NCBI RefSeq assembly: GCF_002095465.1
Contig: NZ_MLFP01000009.1
Span: 62,001 to 126,000, forward strand
DNA length: 64,000 nt
DNA from: Pantoea rodasii
GTDB taxonomy: Bacteria > Pseudomonadota > Gammaproteobacteria > Enterobacterales > Enterobacteriaceae
Reading direction: 5' to 3'
A program made the translations under genes and the position numbers. The notes beneath the pieces were generated by a model. The model saw nothing but the letters and a program-made list of their open reading frames with translations. It did no database searches and was not told the DNA's origin. The first letter of the stretch is position 1. Every line of letters begins with the position of its first letter. Positions 18,429-27,068 of this stretch are shown in pieces.

Positions 18429-19334
18429 ATGATCCGACTAGAAGATGTCACCCTGTTCGTGCGTTCTGCTGCGTTGGGCAGTTTTTCGCGTGCGGCACGT
18501 GAGGTGAATTTACTGCCAGGACAAGTGAGCGCCGCGATTCAACGTCTGGAGCGTGAGTTGGATCGCCGCCTGTTTGCACGATCCACGCGCAGCCTGCGCT
18601 TAACCGCAGAAGGAGAGCAATATCTCCCCTATGCGCAGGAGATGCTGGCCTTAATGCAAGCCGGTGCCGATAGCCTGCAAAGTCATGAAGATGCGTTAAG
18701 CGGTGAGCTTAAAATCGCCATGCCTTCTGACATTGGCCGCAATATTCTGCTGCCGCTGATCACCGATTTTTGTCATGAACATCCGGCCTTATCGGTGCGT
18801 TTATCGTTATCCGATCAAATCAGCGATGTGTTTCGTGACCCGGTGGATATCGCCATTCGCTACGGCAAACTGGAAGACAGCAGTTACGTGGCCTTGCCGC
18901 TGGCAGAAGATAACCGCCGCATCATGGTGGCTTCCCCAGCGTATCTTGACCAGAACGGACGCCCGCAAAAGCTGGAGGATGTCGCCCAACATCACTGTTT
19001 GCCGTTTGTAATGGGCGGCCACGTTTACGACAAATGGACATTTCCTCAGGAAGGCATGCGGCGACAGATCACCGTGAAAAGCCGGCTGCTGTGCGATGAC
19101 GCGGAAGTTGCACGCCGCTGGGCGATAAAGGGCATGGGCATCGCGTATAAATCGTGGATTGATGTGTGTGAGGATATTCAACAACGTCGTCTGGAACGCG
19201 TGCTGCCTGATATTCCCGGCGAGAGCACGCCACTGCATTTAATCTGTCCGCATCGCAAACAGTTCTCGCCGGCGATTCGGGCGCTGCATGGCGTGCTGCG
19301 TGCGCATCTGCGGGCGATGACTGCGCAACTTTGA
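18429..19334 (+). CDS. LysR family transcriptional regulator
   Basis: The protein of about 301 residues has a LysR winged helix (DVTLFVRSAALGSFSRAARE, LPGQVSAAIQRLERELDRRL) and an effector-binding domain of the CrgA/PecT-like branch. ATG at 18429 gives the standard MIRLEDVTLF start; upstream ATG 18417 or TTG 18411 are possible. It is divergent from the MDR dehydrogenase and has a perfect palindrome just upstream, a layout typical of LysR control of an oxidoreductase. Confidence 0.87.
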   Translation: MIRLEDVTLFVRSAALGSFSRAAREVNLLPGQVSAAIQRLERELDRRLFARSTRSLRLTAEGEQYLPYAQEMLALMQAGADSLQSHEDALSGELKIAMPSDIGRNILLPLITDFCHEHPALSVRLSLSDQISDVFRDPVDIAIRYGKLEDSSYVALPLAEDNRRIMVASPAYLDQNGRPQKLEDVAQHHCLPFVMGGHVYDKWTFPQEGMRRQITVKSRLLCDDAEVARRWAIKGMGIAYKSWIDVCEDIQQRRLERVLPDIPGESTPLHLICPHRKQFSPAIRALHGVLRAHLRAMTAQL

Positions 19335-19474
19335 CGCGCGGATTGACTGTCAGCACACAGCATGTGCTATTGCCTCTTCTGTGTTTCATTTAGGTTTTGC
19401 TGATCAGTGCCGATAGTCGTATTAGGCTTCTCAAGCCTGTTTCGCCCACTTGTCATATTCACAAGGAGAGCATA

Positions 19475-19662
19475 ATGGATGTATCACAAATTACTTCACT
19501 GGCAACCGGCCTCGCTAATATGGATCTCAGCAGCAAGGTGAGCACGCTGGTACTGAAAAGACACTCGATAATCAGCAATCAATGGCAGCCGGCATTCTTG
19601 ATTCCATCCCACAGTTGCCTGCTAACCCAGCAGTCGGTCGCAACATTAATACCACCGCGTAA
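19475..19662 (+). CDS. YjfB family putative motility protein (frameshifted)
   Basis: A strong AGGAGAG precedes ATG at 19475. The start MDVSQITSLATGLANMDLSS is typical of the small YjfB family. The AAAA at 19556-19559 seems one base short; with five A the frame continues as LKKTLDNQQSMAAG and ends INTTA at 19662, giving 62 residues. Without the correction the frame runs on into unrelated sequence. The family name implies motility, but the molecular role is not established and no flagellar genes are near. Confidence 0.72.
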
Positions 19663-19704
19663 ACGTTGCACTCCCTGAACGCCATGGTTAGCATGTATTT
19701 TTAG

Positions 19705-19727
19705 CCACTCTCTTCGTTAGAGAGTGG
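19705..19727 (+). terminator. Hairpin after the yjfB-like gene
   Basis: CCACTCTCT and AGAGAGTGG form a perfect 9 bp stem around a five-base loop, 42 bp after the corrected yjfB-like stop. The following TTGTC is a weak T-tract, so a terminator role is likely but not certain. Confidence 0.5.
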
Positions 19728-19752
19728 TTGTCACGCTAAACAGGGACGGAAT

Positions 19753-20028
19753 GTGACAATTTTCTTACCGCTCGTTTACCTCATGACCGGTTGGCTATTA
19801 GGCAAAACCGCATGGGATTTTAAATCGGCCGCATCATGGATTTTGACGCGCATCGCTATTCCCATCGTCATCATATTTAATCTCTCTACCCGCTTTGACA
19901 GCATGAGTACCATTATTGTCGCCACAGCGATCAGCATGATTGCGCTGCTGGTGGTCGGTCGATATGAACAGGTTAAGGAGTGTGGTGATGATTGCAAAAG
20001 AAAATGCCGAACATTATGTCTGGGGTGA
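19753..20028 (+). pseudogene. Truncated N-terminal remnant of a membrane permease (AEC/auxin-efflux-like)
   Basis: The first ~70 residues are hydrophobic (FLPLVYLMTGWLLGKTAW, ILTRIAIPIVIIFNLSTRF, IIVATAISMIALLVVGR) and resemble the opening of AEC-family permeases, which normally have about ten membrane segments. After LLVVGR the frame becomes the Shine-Dalgarno and start region of the cupin gene and carries no further membrane sequence. I read this as the left stump of a permease lost by deletion; no frame downstream continues it. The family assignment is tentative. Confidence 0.45.
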
Positions 20029-20383
20029 AGCATGCGATGGTTGGTATTTGGTGAATCGCCATGACATGCTGGTTATTCATGAAAAAATGCCTCCTGGTAC
20101 CGCCGAGACACGACATTTTCATTCCGTTTCAAGACAGTTTTTCTTTGTTCTCAAAGGTGTTCTTACTATGGAATTGGAAGGTGAAGTGAATCACCTTAGT
20201 GCGCATCAAGGGTTGGAGATTCCCCCTGGCTCTGCGCATCAAGCCAGAAATGATGGGGAATCTTCGGTTGAGTTTATTGTTATTTCTCACCCGACAACGC
20301 GAGGTGATCGTTCTGATCTTTCACACCCTCAGTCAGCGTTGCCCGCACATGAGGCAGGCTCTGCGGATAATTTTGCTGAATAA
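19988..20383 (+). CDS. Cupin domain protein
   Basis: AAGGAG lies just upstream of ATG 19988. The protein has a cupin barrel with probable metal ligands in ETRHFHSVSRQFFFVLKG and IPPGSAHQARN. This small single-domain form resembles many uncharacterised cytoplasmic cupins. The natural end may be near VISHPTTRGD. As sequenced, the last ~35 residues run over the 3' end of the convergent mscS-like gene by 104 bp. Given the indel rate in this window, the C-terminus should be treated as uncertain. Confidence 0.7.
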   Translation: MIAKENAEHYVWGEACDGWYLVNRHDMLVIHEKMPPGTAETRHFHSVSRQFFFVLKGVLTMELEGEVNHLSAHQGLEIPPGSAHQARNDGESSVEFIVISHPTTRGDRSDLSHPQSALPAHEAGSADNFAE

Positions 20384-21380
20384 ACTCAATCATTTTTTCC
20401 CGCACGTAGCAGCGTAAATCCCAGGCGGTGGGTGAATTCTGTGCGGTCATCAGCATGCGGATAGTCATGGTTTTGTCCGTCGCATCGGTGACCTGCAGTA
20501 CTTGCGTCTGTTGATCCCAGAGCTTAGTTTCGCTAAGTACTTTTTCAAAATGCTGGCGCAGAGGTTCTAATGGCATCGAGTAATCCAGATAAAGAAATAC
20601 TGAGCCTAGAATTTGTGCATTATTCCGCGTCCAGTTTTGGAAGGCATTTTCTGTAAAATAGGTAATAGGCAGAACCAACCGACGAAGATCCCAAATACGC
20701 ACCACAACATAGGTCAGGTTTATCTCCTCAATCCATCCCCACTCATTTTCAACCACCACGGCATCATCAATTTTAATCGGTTGCGTGAACGCTATCTGAA
20801 TGCCAGCAAACAGATTGACCAGCGACTTCTGAAGGGCAAAGCCAATGATAATACCGGCAACCCCGGCACCGGCCAGAATAGTCGTACCGAATTTCCTAAC
20901 GCCGGGGAAGCTGAGCAATATCAGAGAAAGGCAGAATAAAACCAACAGAACAATAGCGACCTTCTTTACATAGATTATTTGCGTTCGAATCTTCCTTGCG
21001 CGAAGATTATTTGAAAGATTGATATCATAACGGATGAAAAGCATATCCTGCGCAACGTTAGTCAGCCTGATTAAAACAGAGCACAATGATAAAATAATAA
21101 ATACATTAAGCGTGGTGGTGATAAAGGAGAGAGAGTCTGGATGAACATTGACGTAACCGGCCCCTACATTGATTAACAGCAAGGGGAAGAATAGAAATAA
21201 TGATCCACGAAGATGCTTTTCGAGTGATTTGAAAAGCTTCCTGTCACGATTCTGCCAATAGCGGATGAATCTGAGAAGTAAAAAGCGCGCCAGAAAACCC
21301 GCTATTAATGACAGGGTAACAAGCAGCACGGCAGGCACCCATGATGGCGCATTAGATAACTCACTAAATATCAACGGCAT
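20280..21380 (-). CDS. MscS family mechanosensitive ion channel
   Basis: The ~366-residue protein has several N-terminal membrane segments and then the pore-lining TM3 and beta-domain signature (LAGAGVAGIIIGFALQKSLV, VENEWGWIEEINLTYVVVR, LPITYFTENAFQNWTR). It would act as an inner-membrane osmotic release valve. The start at 21380 has AGGGGAAATA upstream. The gene converges on, and overlaps, the cupin gene. It is longer than E. coli MscS because of extra N-terminal helices. Confidence 0.87.
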   Translation of the reverse strand: MPLIFSELSNAPSWVPAVLLVTLSLIAGFLARFLLLRFIRYWQNRDRKLFKSLEKHLRGSLFLFFPLLLINVGAGYVNVHPDSLSFITTTLNVFIILSLCSVLIRLTNVAQDMLFIRYDINLSNNLRARKIRTQIIYVKKVAIVLLVLFCLSLILLSFPGVRKFGTTILAGAGVAGIIIGFALQKSLVNLFAGIQIAFTQPIKIDDAVVVENEWGWIEEINLTYVVVRIWDLRRLVLPITYFTENAFQNWTRNNAQILGSVFLYLDYSMPLEPLRQHFEKVLSETKLWDQQTQVLQVTDATDKTMTIRMLMTAQNSPTAWDLRCYVREKMIEFIQQNYPQSLPHVRATLTEGVKDQNDHLALSGEK

Positions 21381-21748
21381 TATTTCCCCTTTTACCCCGC
21401 CGACAAACCACAATCGTCAGGTGAATGAACAGCCCCAGTAACCGTTGTCTTCCCGATTATCTGGGTGATAAGCAACAACAACCCATAGTTAAATATCTAA
21501 TTAATAATGTTTATTAGCACACGTGAAGTATAGACAACGTTTAACGGGTTCCGCCAATCAGTTTGGACACAGCTGCACCCGCCTGGTCGGCGATTTGGGC
21601 ACGACCTGATGTATAAGAACGTCTTAACCTGCCGTTACCGTACCGTTTTGATAGACATAAATGCGCAAAGCTTATGCAATCTTGCGGTTTTGATTGCCTC
21701 GTCGTCGGCTTTATTCTGTTAAAATAATGACACCTTTAGGGATTTCAT
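21381..21748. other. Intergenic region between divergent mscS-like and sulfonate-binding genes
   Basis: About 370 bp with no supportable gene. It must hold the promoters of both divergent genes. I see no convincing operator or RNA element, only AT-rich stretches near 21480-21520. Confidence 0.4.
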
Positions 21749-22704
21749 ATGGGCAAAACCACCAAAACAATAATCGCTTCGCTGATATTAACCGCCCTTT
21801 TTTCCAGTGCCGCTAATGCCGAAGAGACACTTCGCATCGGCTACCAAAAATCCTCCACGTTGTTAACGCTGATTAAACAGCGTGGCGATCTGGACAAAGC
21901 CTTATCTGAGCAAGGTATTAAAGTTAGCTGGCATGAGTTCACCAGCGGTTTGCCGCTGTTAGAAGCGCTTAATTTAAACAACGTCGATCTTTCTGCCGAT
22001 GTTGCCGACACCGTTCCGGTATTTGCTCAAGCCGCTGGGGCGGACCTTACCTATTACGCACGCGAGACGCCTTCGCCAGACGCACAGGCCATTCTGGTTC
22101 CCGCTAATTCCAGCATCAAAACGCTGCAGGATTTAAAAGGTAAAAAGATTGCCGTTACCAAAGCGGCGGGCAGCCATTACCTGCTTATCGCCGCATTGCA
22201 AAAAGCGGGACTGAAATTCAGTGATGTGACACCCGCCTGGCTGACGCCCGCCGATGGCCGTGCCGCGCTGGAACACGGCAGCGTCGATGCATGGGTTACC
22301 TGGGAACCCTTTGTTACCAGCTCGAAAGTTGAGCAGCACACCCGCGTGCTGACCAGCGGTAAAGGACTCGCCAGCTATCAGCGCTACTATCTGGTCTCGA
22401 CGCCGTATGCGAAAAACATCCTGACGTTTTAGGCATTGTGTACAACACGCTGGATCAGGAAGCGAAGTGGCTGAAAGCACACCCAAATGATGCGGCTAAA
22501 ATTCTCTCGCCGTTGTGGGGGAATTTGCCACTTTCAACCGTGGAACAAGCGAATCAGCAACGCAGCTACCAGATCGAGCCGGTGAAGAAAAGCGATCTGG
22601 CTGAACAACAGAAGATCGCTGATGCGTTTTATCAGGCAAAGTTGTTACCTAAAGCCATTGATGCGCAGGATGTCGGGACATGGCAGCCGGGAGTCAGGCA
22701 ATAG
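21749..22704 (+). CDS. Aliphatic sulfonate-type ABC transporter binding protein, SsuA-like (frameshifted)
   Basis: A signal peptide (ending SSAANA) precedes an SsuA/NMT1-like domain (RIGYQKSSTLLTLIKQRGDL, FTSGLPLLEALNLNNVD, SVDAWVTWEPFV). The A5 run at 22412-22416 looks one base short. With A6 the junction reads YAKKHPDVLGIVYN and the frame continues to the stop at 22704, giving about 318 residues. It would bind alkanesulfonates or similar sulfur compounds in the periplasm. No partner permease or ATPase is adjacent. Confidence 0.85.
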
Positions 22705-22755
22705 AACTTCAGCTGTCAGGGGAGCACATAAACCGCTCACCAAATGTTTTGACCA

Positions 22756-22785
22756 GCCTGAGCCTTTACGGCTCAGGCCTGTTAT
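22756..22785 (+). terminator. Intrinsic terminator of the SsuA-like gene
   Basis: GCCTGAGCC and GGCTCAGGC form a perfect 9 bp GC-rich stem with a five-base loop, followed by CTGTTATTT. It lies 51 bp after the binding-protein stop and just before the convergent reductase gene. Confidence 0.8.
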
Positions 22786-23769
22786 TTAAACCTCTATAAT
22801 CGTGGTATCCGCTATGGTTTCCGCGAATCCCTTACCCAATAATTCGGCAGGTGTCTGGAAACCTGGACGCGCAAGACCGTCCAGTACTCTTCGTGCGGCC
22901 TCAGCTGCTGCCAGAGCAGTGAAGCTGTATCCGTTGACGGTATCAAGCAGCATTCGCACCGTTTTGCCCTCCCTGCTCACCAATTCCACGGCAGCCTGAT
23001 AACGATGCCTTTCACGCTCCTCTGTCGAAGGTCCATCGGGTAACGCAGATAAATCTCCCTGGGGGAAACCCACGCCACTCACATGTACAAACGTGGCAAT
23101 ATCTGGAATGCCGGTGGCTCTCCAAATGGTAATAAGGTCCGGCAGTGTGACCGGGAAACAGTCGCGTAGGCCTTCGCCAAAATTAAAGGTTCTCAATTCG
23201 TTGGGCTCCTGTTTTACCAATTGCCCATTGAGTCGTATTAGACATTCCAGCGAGAGATTCTGCGTCGCGCTCACCGCTGAGCCGCGTGACATCGATCCGG
23301 CTACGTTGAGAGCCAATGAAATGCTGCGCGGATCTTTTACTCGATCGCAGGCACGTAATGCGAGGCAGCCCAACATGGCTACCGTTCCACCGCATCCTGG
23401 AAGCAGCATAACACCGGCCGCCGTCGCTTCCTTTTCATAGATTTCAGCCAGCCTGTAGCTGTCATGTTCGGCGGCGACATCGAGGTAATGTAACTGATTG
23501 CGTATGGCTGCTTTTATCAAAGCGTCGGCCGTATGCATAAAAGGCCCCGCGCAGTTCAGCAACACCGCAACATCGGTCAACGCCTTATCAATAGTATGCG
23601 GATCATCCAGAGCGAAGGTACGGAAAGGTAAGTTCAGCGCATTGGCCATAGCGGTCAGTTTTTCTTCATTACGTCCGGCAATAATGAGCGGAACACCTGC
23701 ATCTACTGCATGTTGAACAATCATGCGGCCGGTGTAACCCGTTGCGCCATAAATCATCACATATTTCAT
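22786..23769 (-). CDS. Saccharopine dehydrogenase-like / trans-acting enoyl reductase family protein
   Basis: The 327-residue protein opens with a Rossmann motif (IYGATGYTGRMIVQHAV) and continues with NCAGPFMHTADALIKAAI and YLDVAAEHD. This is the saccharopine-dehydrogenase-like NAD(P)-binding group that includes trans-acting enoyl reductases. The exact reaction is unknown. It is the last gene of a leftward SDR-VOC-reductase set and lies 36 bp after the VOC gene. Confidence 0.78.
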   Translation of the reverse strand: MKYVMIYGATGYTGRMIVQHAVDAGVPLIIAGRNEEKLTAMANALNLPFRTFALDDPHTIDKALTDVAVLLNCAGPFMHTADALIKAAIRNQLHYLDVAAEHDSYRLAEIYEKEATAAGVMLLPGCGGTVAMLGCLALRACDRVKDPRSISLALNVAGSMSRGSAVSATQNLSLECLIRLNGQLVKQEPNELRTFNFGEGLRDCFPVTLPDLITIWRATGIPDIATFVHVSGVGFPQGDLSALPDGPSTEERERHRYQAAVELVSREGKTVRMLLDTVNGYSFTALAAAEAARRVLDGLARPGFQTPAELLGKGFAETIADTTIIEV

Positions 23770-23805
23770 AGGGATCCAGCGTGTTCGTACGCACTCGTCT
23801 TAGCG

Positions 23806-24207
23806 TTAATCATTGTGTTGCCAGCTTTTATAAACAAATTCAAGGCGGTAACCGTCGGGGTCTTTGACCTGTGCGGCATAGTAGCGAGGGTCATAATGCA
23901 GTTGCGCACCGGGAGGCTGGATTTCGCTAGCCCCCGCAGCGAGGGCTTCAGCATAAGCCGCGTTGACCATGATTTCCGACTCCGCGCTGAAACCTACGTG
24001 AATAGCATCAGGGCAAACGGTCCCTTGTCTGAGCCAGAAAAATATCCGGCCATTTGCACCGAACCCTTTCAAGTCAGGGTGTCCGGATGGCCCCTGTTCA
24101 CCGTCATAATCATGGCGATTAACAATGCCGAGAAGAGGCAAAACCCGCTCATAAAAGGCAATCGAGCGTTCAATATCACTGACAGAAACAAAGATATGGT
24201 CGAGCAT
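23806..24207 (-). CDS. VOC family protein (glyoxalase/dioxygenase fold)
   Basis: The 133-residue protein has the VOC betaalphabetabetabeta pattern (MLDHIFVSVSDIERSIAFYE at the start, AAQVKDPDGYRLEFVYK at the end). Metal-ligand candidates are His4 and the Glu in RLEFV. Members bind metals and act on dicarbonyls, antibiotics or aromatic compounds, so the reaction is open. It is flanked on the same strand by an SDR (14 bp) and a reductase. Confidence 0.83.
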   Translation of the reverse strand: MLDHIFVSVSDIERSIAFYERVLPLLGIVNRHDYDGEQGPSGHPDLKGFGANGRIFFWLRQGTVCPDAIHVGFSAESEIMVNAAYAEALAAGASEIQPPGAQLHYDPRYYAAQVKDPDGYRLEFVYKSWQHND

Positions 24208-24221
24208 GCTGTACTCCTCCG

Positions 24222-24968
24222 TTAAACGTTATAGCCGCCCGCAACCTCGATCGATTGCGCATTGATCCAGCCACCCTCATCCGTTAACAGGGAGGCAATC
24301 ACGCGTGCCACTTCATGGGGCTCACCTACCCGTCCGAGTGCCGTTTGTGAAGCGAGCAGCGTTTCAAACTCATCATTGAGTCCCCCACCAAGTTGGGTGC
24401 GGATAGGTCCCGGTGAAACCGCATTCACCCTAATGCCGCGCTCGCCAAACTCCTTTGCCATATAACGAGTCAGGACTTCAAGACCGCCTTTGAACGCGGC
24501 GTAGGGTGCGACGCCGGCGGTAGCTACACGCGTGGTGGCGCTGGTTAAATTCACAATACTTGAGTCTCGGCGCAGCAAAGGCAGCAGCTTCTGAGTGAGA
24601 AAGAAGGGCCCCTTAAGATGCACGTTCATCAGGCTATCAAATTGTGCTTCCGTTACGGTTTCAAGCGGATTGAAAAGTCCGTAACCGGCATTATTAACGA
24701 GACCATCAAGCCCTGCCGCATTCCACTGCCTCTTCATTTCTTGTTCAAGCGCCAGTCTGAACCCCTCAAAACTACCGGCATCTCCTACATCCAGTTTCAT
24801 TGCTATCGCTTTACCGCCCTCACCTTCGATGCAATCAACAATAGCCTGGGCTGATTCAGCCTGGCTGTGCCACGTTAAAATGACGCCGAACCCTCGTCGC
24901 GCACACTCCATTGCGGTACTGGCCCCTATTCCCCGACTGCCGCCGGTAATCAGAACGTGTTTCATCAT
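24222..24968 (-). CDS. Short-chain dehydrogenase/reductase (SDR)
   Basis: The 248-residue classical SDR has the cofactor motif TGGSRGIGAS, NNAGYG, and the catalytic region S..YAAFKGG (ATAGVAPYAAFKGGLEVLTR). C-terminal PGPIRTQ is also present. It is an NAD(P)H-dependent oxidoreductase with unknown substrate. It is the first gene of the SDR-VOC-reductase unit and is divergent from an AraC regulator. ATG 24965 is an alternative start. Confidence 0.9.
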   Translation of the reverse strand: MMKHVLITGGSRGIGASTAMECARRGFGVILTWHSQAESAQAIVDCIEGEGGKAIAMKLDVGDAGSFEGFRLALEQEMKRQWNAAGLDGLVNNAGYGLFNPLETVTEAQFDSLMNVHLKGPFFLTQKLLPLLRRDSSIVNLTSATTRVATAGVAPYAAFKGGLEVLTRYMAKEFGERGIRVNAVSPGPIRTQLGGGLNDEFETLLASQTALGRVGEPHEVARVIASLLTDEGGWINAQSIEVAGGYNV

Positions 24969-25103
24969 GGCTCCTGTGAATGAAAGATTACCCTACACAG
25001 GCTACGCATCAAGATGAGTGCTGGCTTATGCGATCCTCTTTGATTGTTGCCCAATTCTGCTTTTATCTTGTTGTGAGTGATAGAGGCGTGTTATCAATCG
25101 CGG

Positions 25104-26000
25104 ATGGAAAATACATTACGTGAACTTAGAGAGTTAGCTTCCGGCGCCGGAAATCAGCGAACAGAGACCGGGATCCCCCGAGTCGCCATGGTGCAGGGAG
25201 AAATCCCTGAACACAGGCTTTCCGCGGTATATGAGCCGATGATTAACCTCATCCTGACTGGCTCAAAAAGCATGACGGTAGGCGGCACGACCTGGCATTA
25301 CAACCCTGCAACCTACTTTGTGATGTCAGTGGATTTGCCCGCAGTGGGTAATGTGTATCCCGATGAGGTCACACATGCCCCTTATCTTGCTGTTAGCCTT
25401 ACACCGAAACCGGAAATTATTGCCGATCTGCTCGACAGTATGCCCAAAGCTGCCGCCGATTCTCTTTATCATTCAGGATTTTCAGTTGCACCAGTGACGC
25501 AGGAATTACTGGACGCATGGCTGAGGATGCTTAGCTTGATCAGAAAGCCGGATGAAATTGCCGCTCTGGCACCCGCCTATGAAAGGGAGATACTGTTTCG
25601 AGTATTGCAGGGACCGTTGGGTTGGATGTTGCGAGATATTGCAACGCCTGACACGCATCTGGCGCGGATCTATACGGTGGTTAACTGGATTAAGCAGAAT
25701 TACATGCATCCGATACGCGTCGAAAAACTGGCCGAAATGGCTGCGCTGAGCGTATCTGCCTTTCATCGCCACTTCCGTGCCATCACGGCCTTAAGCCCCG
25801 TGCAGTATCAAAAACAAATTCGTTTGATGCAGGCGCGGCAAAAGCTCGTCACCTCGGGCGAAACCATTATGGCGATTGCGTTATCGGTGGGTTATCAGAG
25901 CCATACTCAGTTCAGCCGAGAGTACGCGAGACAGTTTGGAATACCACCGTCGGCGGATATCAAACATCTCGTTCGCCACAGTTCGACATTAAAGCAATAA
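25104..26000 (+). CDS. AraC family transcriptional regulator (AraC_N domain type)
   Basis: The ~298-residue protein has an AraC_N-type N-terminus (EPMINLILTGSKSMTVGG, AVSLTPKPEIIADLL) and a C-terminal double helix-turn-helix (VEKLAEMAALSVSAFHRHFR, IALSVGYQSHTQFSREYARQ). It is divergent from the SDR-VOC-reductase operon and probably controls it. ATG 25104 gives MENTLREL; GTG 25077 in frame is an alternative with a nine-residue extension. Confidence 0.88.
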   Translation: MENTLRELRELASGAGNQRTETGIPRVAMVQGEIPEHRLSAVYEPMINLILTGSKSMTVGGTTWHYNPATYFVMSVDLPAVGNVYPDEVTHAPYLAVSLTPKPEIIADLLDSMPKAAADSLYHSGFSVAPVTQELLDAWLRMLSLIRKPDEIAALAPAYEREILFRVLQGPLGWMLRDIATPDTHLARIYTVVNWIKQNYMHPIRVEKLAEMAALSVSAFHRHFRAITALSPVQYQKQIRLMQARQKLVTSGETIMAIALSVGYQSHTQFSREYARQFGIPPSADIKHLVRHSSTLKQ

Positions 26001-26001
26001 A

Positions 26002-26024
26002 AAAACCCGCACTTGGCGGGTTTT
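26002..26024. terminator. Bidirectional intrinsic terminator
   Basis: AAAACCCGC-ACTTG-GCGGGTTTT is a perfect 9 bp stem with A- and T-rich flanks on both sides. It lies right after the AraC stop and about 80 bp beyond the convergent cold-shock gene. Confidence 0.88.
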
Positions 26025-26101
26025 AATTATTATCAGAAAGCTTAGCAGTTCAGACGCTTGTCTTCATCGCTATTGTTAGCATCAATGATAATGAGTGCAG
26101 C

Positions 26102-26314
26102 TTACAGCGGTGTAACGTTACCGGCTGCAGGGCCTTTAGCGCCATTTTCAATGGTGAAGGAAACTTGTTGGCCTTCATCAAGGGATTTGTAGCTGTCACT
26201 CTGAATAGCAGAAAAGTGGACAAACACATCTTTGCTGCCGTCGTTTGGCGTGATAAAGCCAAAACCTTTGTCAGAGTTAAACCATTTTACTAAACCAGTC
26301 ATTTTGTTAGACAT
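26102..26314 (-). CDS. Cold-shock protein, CspA/CspE family
   Basis: The 70-residue protein is a single cold-shock domain with RNP1 (KGFGFITP) and RNP2 (VFVHFSAI). It starts [17 protein letters not shown] and ends AAGNVTPL, close to enterobacterial CspA/CspC/CspE. It binds single-stranded RNA and DNA and melts RNA structure. The Shine-Dalgarno context AAGGAAATATCT before ATG matches the csp family. The region upstream is long and gene-free, as expected for a csp gene with a long leader. Confidence 0.95.
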   Translation of the reverse strand: MSNKMTGLVKWFNSDKGFGFITPNDGSKDVFVHFSAIQSDSYKSLDEGQQVSFTIENGAKGPAAGNVTPL

Positions 26315-26546
26315 AGATATTTCCTTAATTGATGAGCCACTAATAGCGGCGAAGATGGCCTGTAATGAGAGAGTAACTTATTTGGCACTTAGGAGGAGGC
26401 TCATGAAGAAGGATATCTGTGGATAACACTTGAACTGAGGACTGCTTTACTAAAACTGCTTTCATAAGGTCTGTATTCCAAACCGATGGCGTCATTAAGA
26501 CATAGCGGTATTTAATTAGCAATGCATTTATTTTATTTTTAATCAT

Positions 26547-26618
26547 TTAAACATACAGTTGGCGTAGGACTGTCAGTTTACGATTAGCGAATTTCTGTTC
26601 AATGACTGTCAGAATCAT
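26547..26618 (-). CDS. Possible 23-residue small protein or leader ORF
   Basis: ATG at 26618 is preceded by GGGAGTGAAGTCCT and opens a frame of 23 codons (MILTVIEQKF...) ending at TAA. It lies on the same strand as, and upstream of, the cold-shock gene. Only a ribosome-binding-like GGAG and the charged, non-repetitive sequence support it; chance is a real possibility. Confidence 0.2.
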   Translation of the reverse strand: MILTVIEQKFANRKLTVLRQLYV

Positions 26619-26945
26619 AGGACTTCACTCCCATTAAGGTAGTTCCCTTATCCTTAGAGGGTAATCTGTTCAGGTCTCCTGGCTTTAAGCTCATTTTGAG
26701 CCAGCATCATGTCTGAGTGGTGCTCGAGGGTTCAGTTGGTGATCGCACTATCTGATGAAGAATCGTTATGATGTTGCGCTCTTGCAACGACAAGATGGCT
26801 GGTTAGTTAGTCGGGTAACCGTGGATAATGTATGGCGTACAGGCGACCCTTCCGTGCTCGCGGGCATCTAAGAGTGACCAGATTAGTGCCATTCCCCGGC
26901 CCTAAAACTGAGTCAATCCATTAGCATCTCAGTATAAATGGAAGG

Positions 26946-26967
26946 TGGCGAGTTTTTCATCTCGCCA
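26946..26967. terminator. Hairpin with loop T-tract, terminator-like
   Basis: TGGCGAG and CTCGCCA flank TTTTTCAT and are followed by TCATTTATT on the plus strand. It could end a plus-strand transcript from the gene-poor region. Confidence 0.35.
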
Positions 26968-27000
26968 TCATTTATTGTGGCGCACTATCTCGCCCCATGC

Positions 27001-27033
27001 GGCCGGTGTTTTGTTGCAATTCAAACACCGGCC
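27001..27033. repeat. Perfect 11 bp inverted repeat downstream of the ATP-grasp gene
   Basis: GGCCGGTGTTT and AAACACCGGCC are perfectly complementary around an 11-base spacer, 36 bp beyond the stop of the leftward polysaccharide genes. It is probably the transcription end of that unit, although no clear T-run follows on the minus strand. Confidence 0.55.
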
Positions 27034-27068
27034 CTGTTGTGACGAGAAAAACATTCATCACCGTCAAT

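Larger units (their letters stand above)
26315..27068. other. Gene-poor 750 bp region with several hairpins, upstream of the cold-shock gene
   Basis: No supportable protein gene is seen except a possible 23-codon ORF (26547-26618, minus). Inverted repeats occur at 26679-26704 (CTGGCT/AGCCAG), 26773-26788 (GTTGC/GCAAC), 26801-26820 (GGTTA/TAACC), 26946-26967 (TGGCGAG/CTCGCCA) and 27001-27033. The left part is probably the csp promoter and leader; the rest could encode a structured RNA, but I do not recognise it. Confidence 0.4.

Noticed and set aside
26403..26426. Seven-codon plus-strand ORF MKKDICG behind AGGAGGAGG
   Set aside because: It is antisense to the csp leader, very short, and no downstream plus-strand gene exists for it to control.
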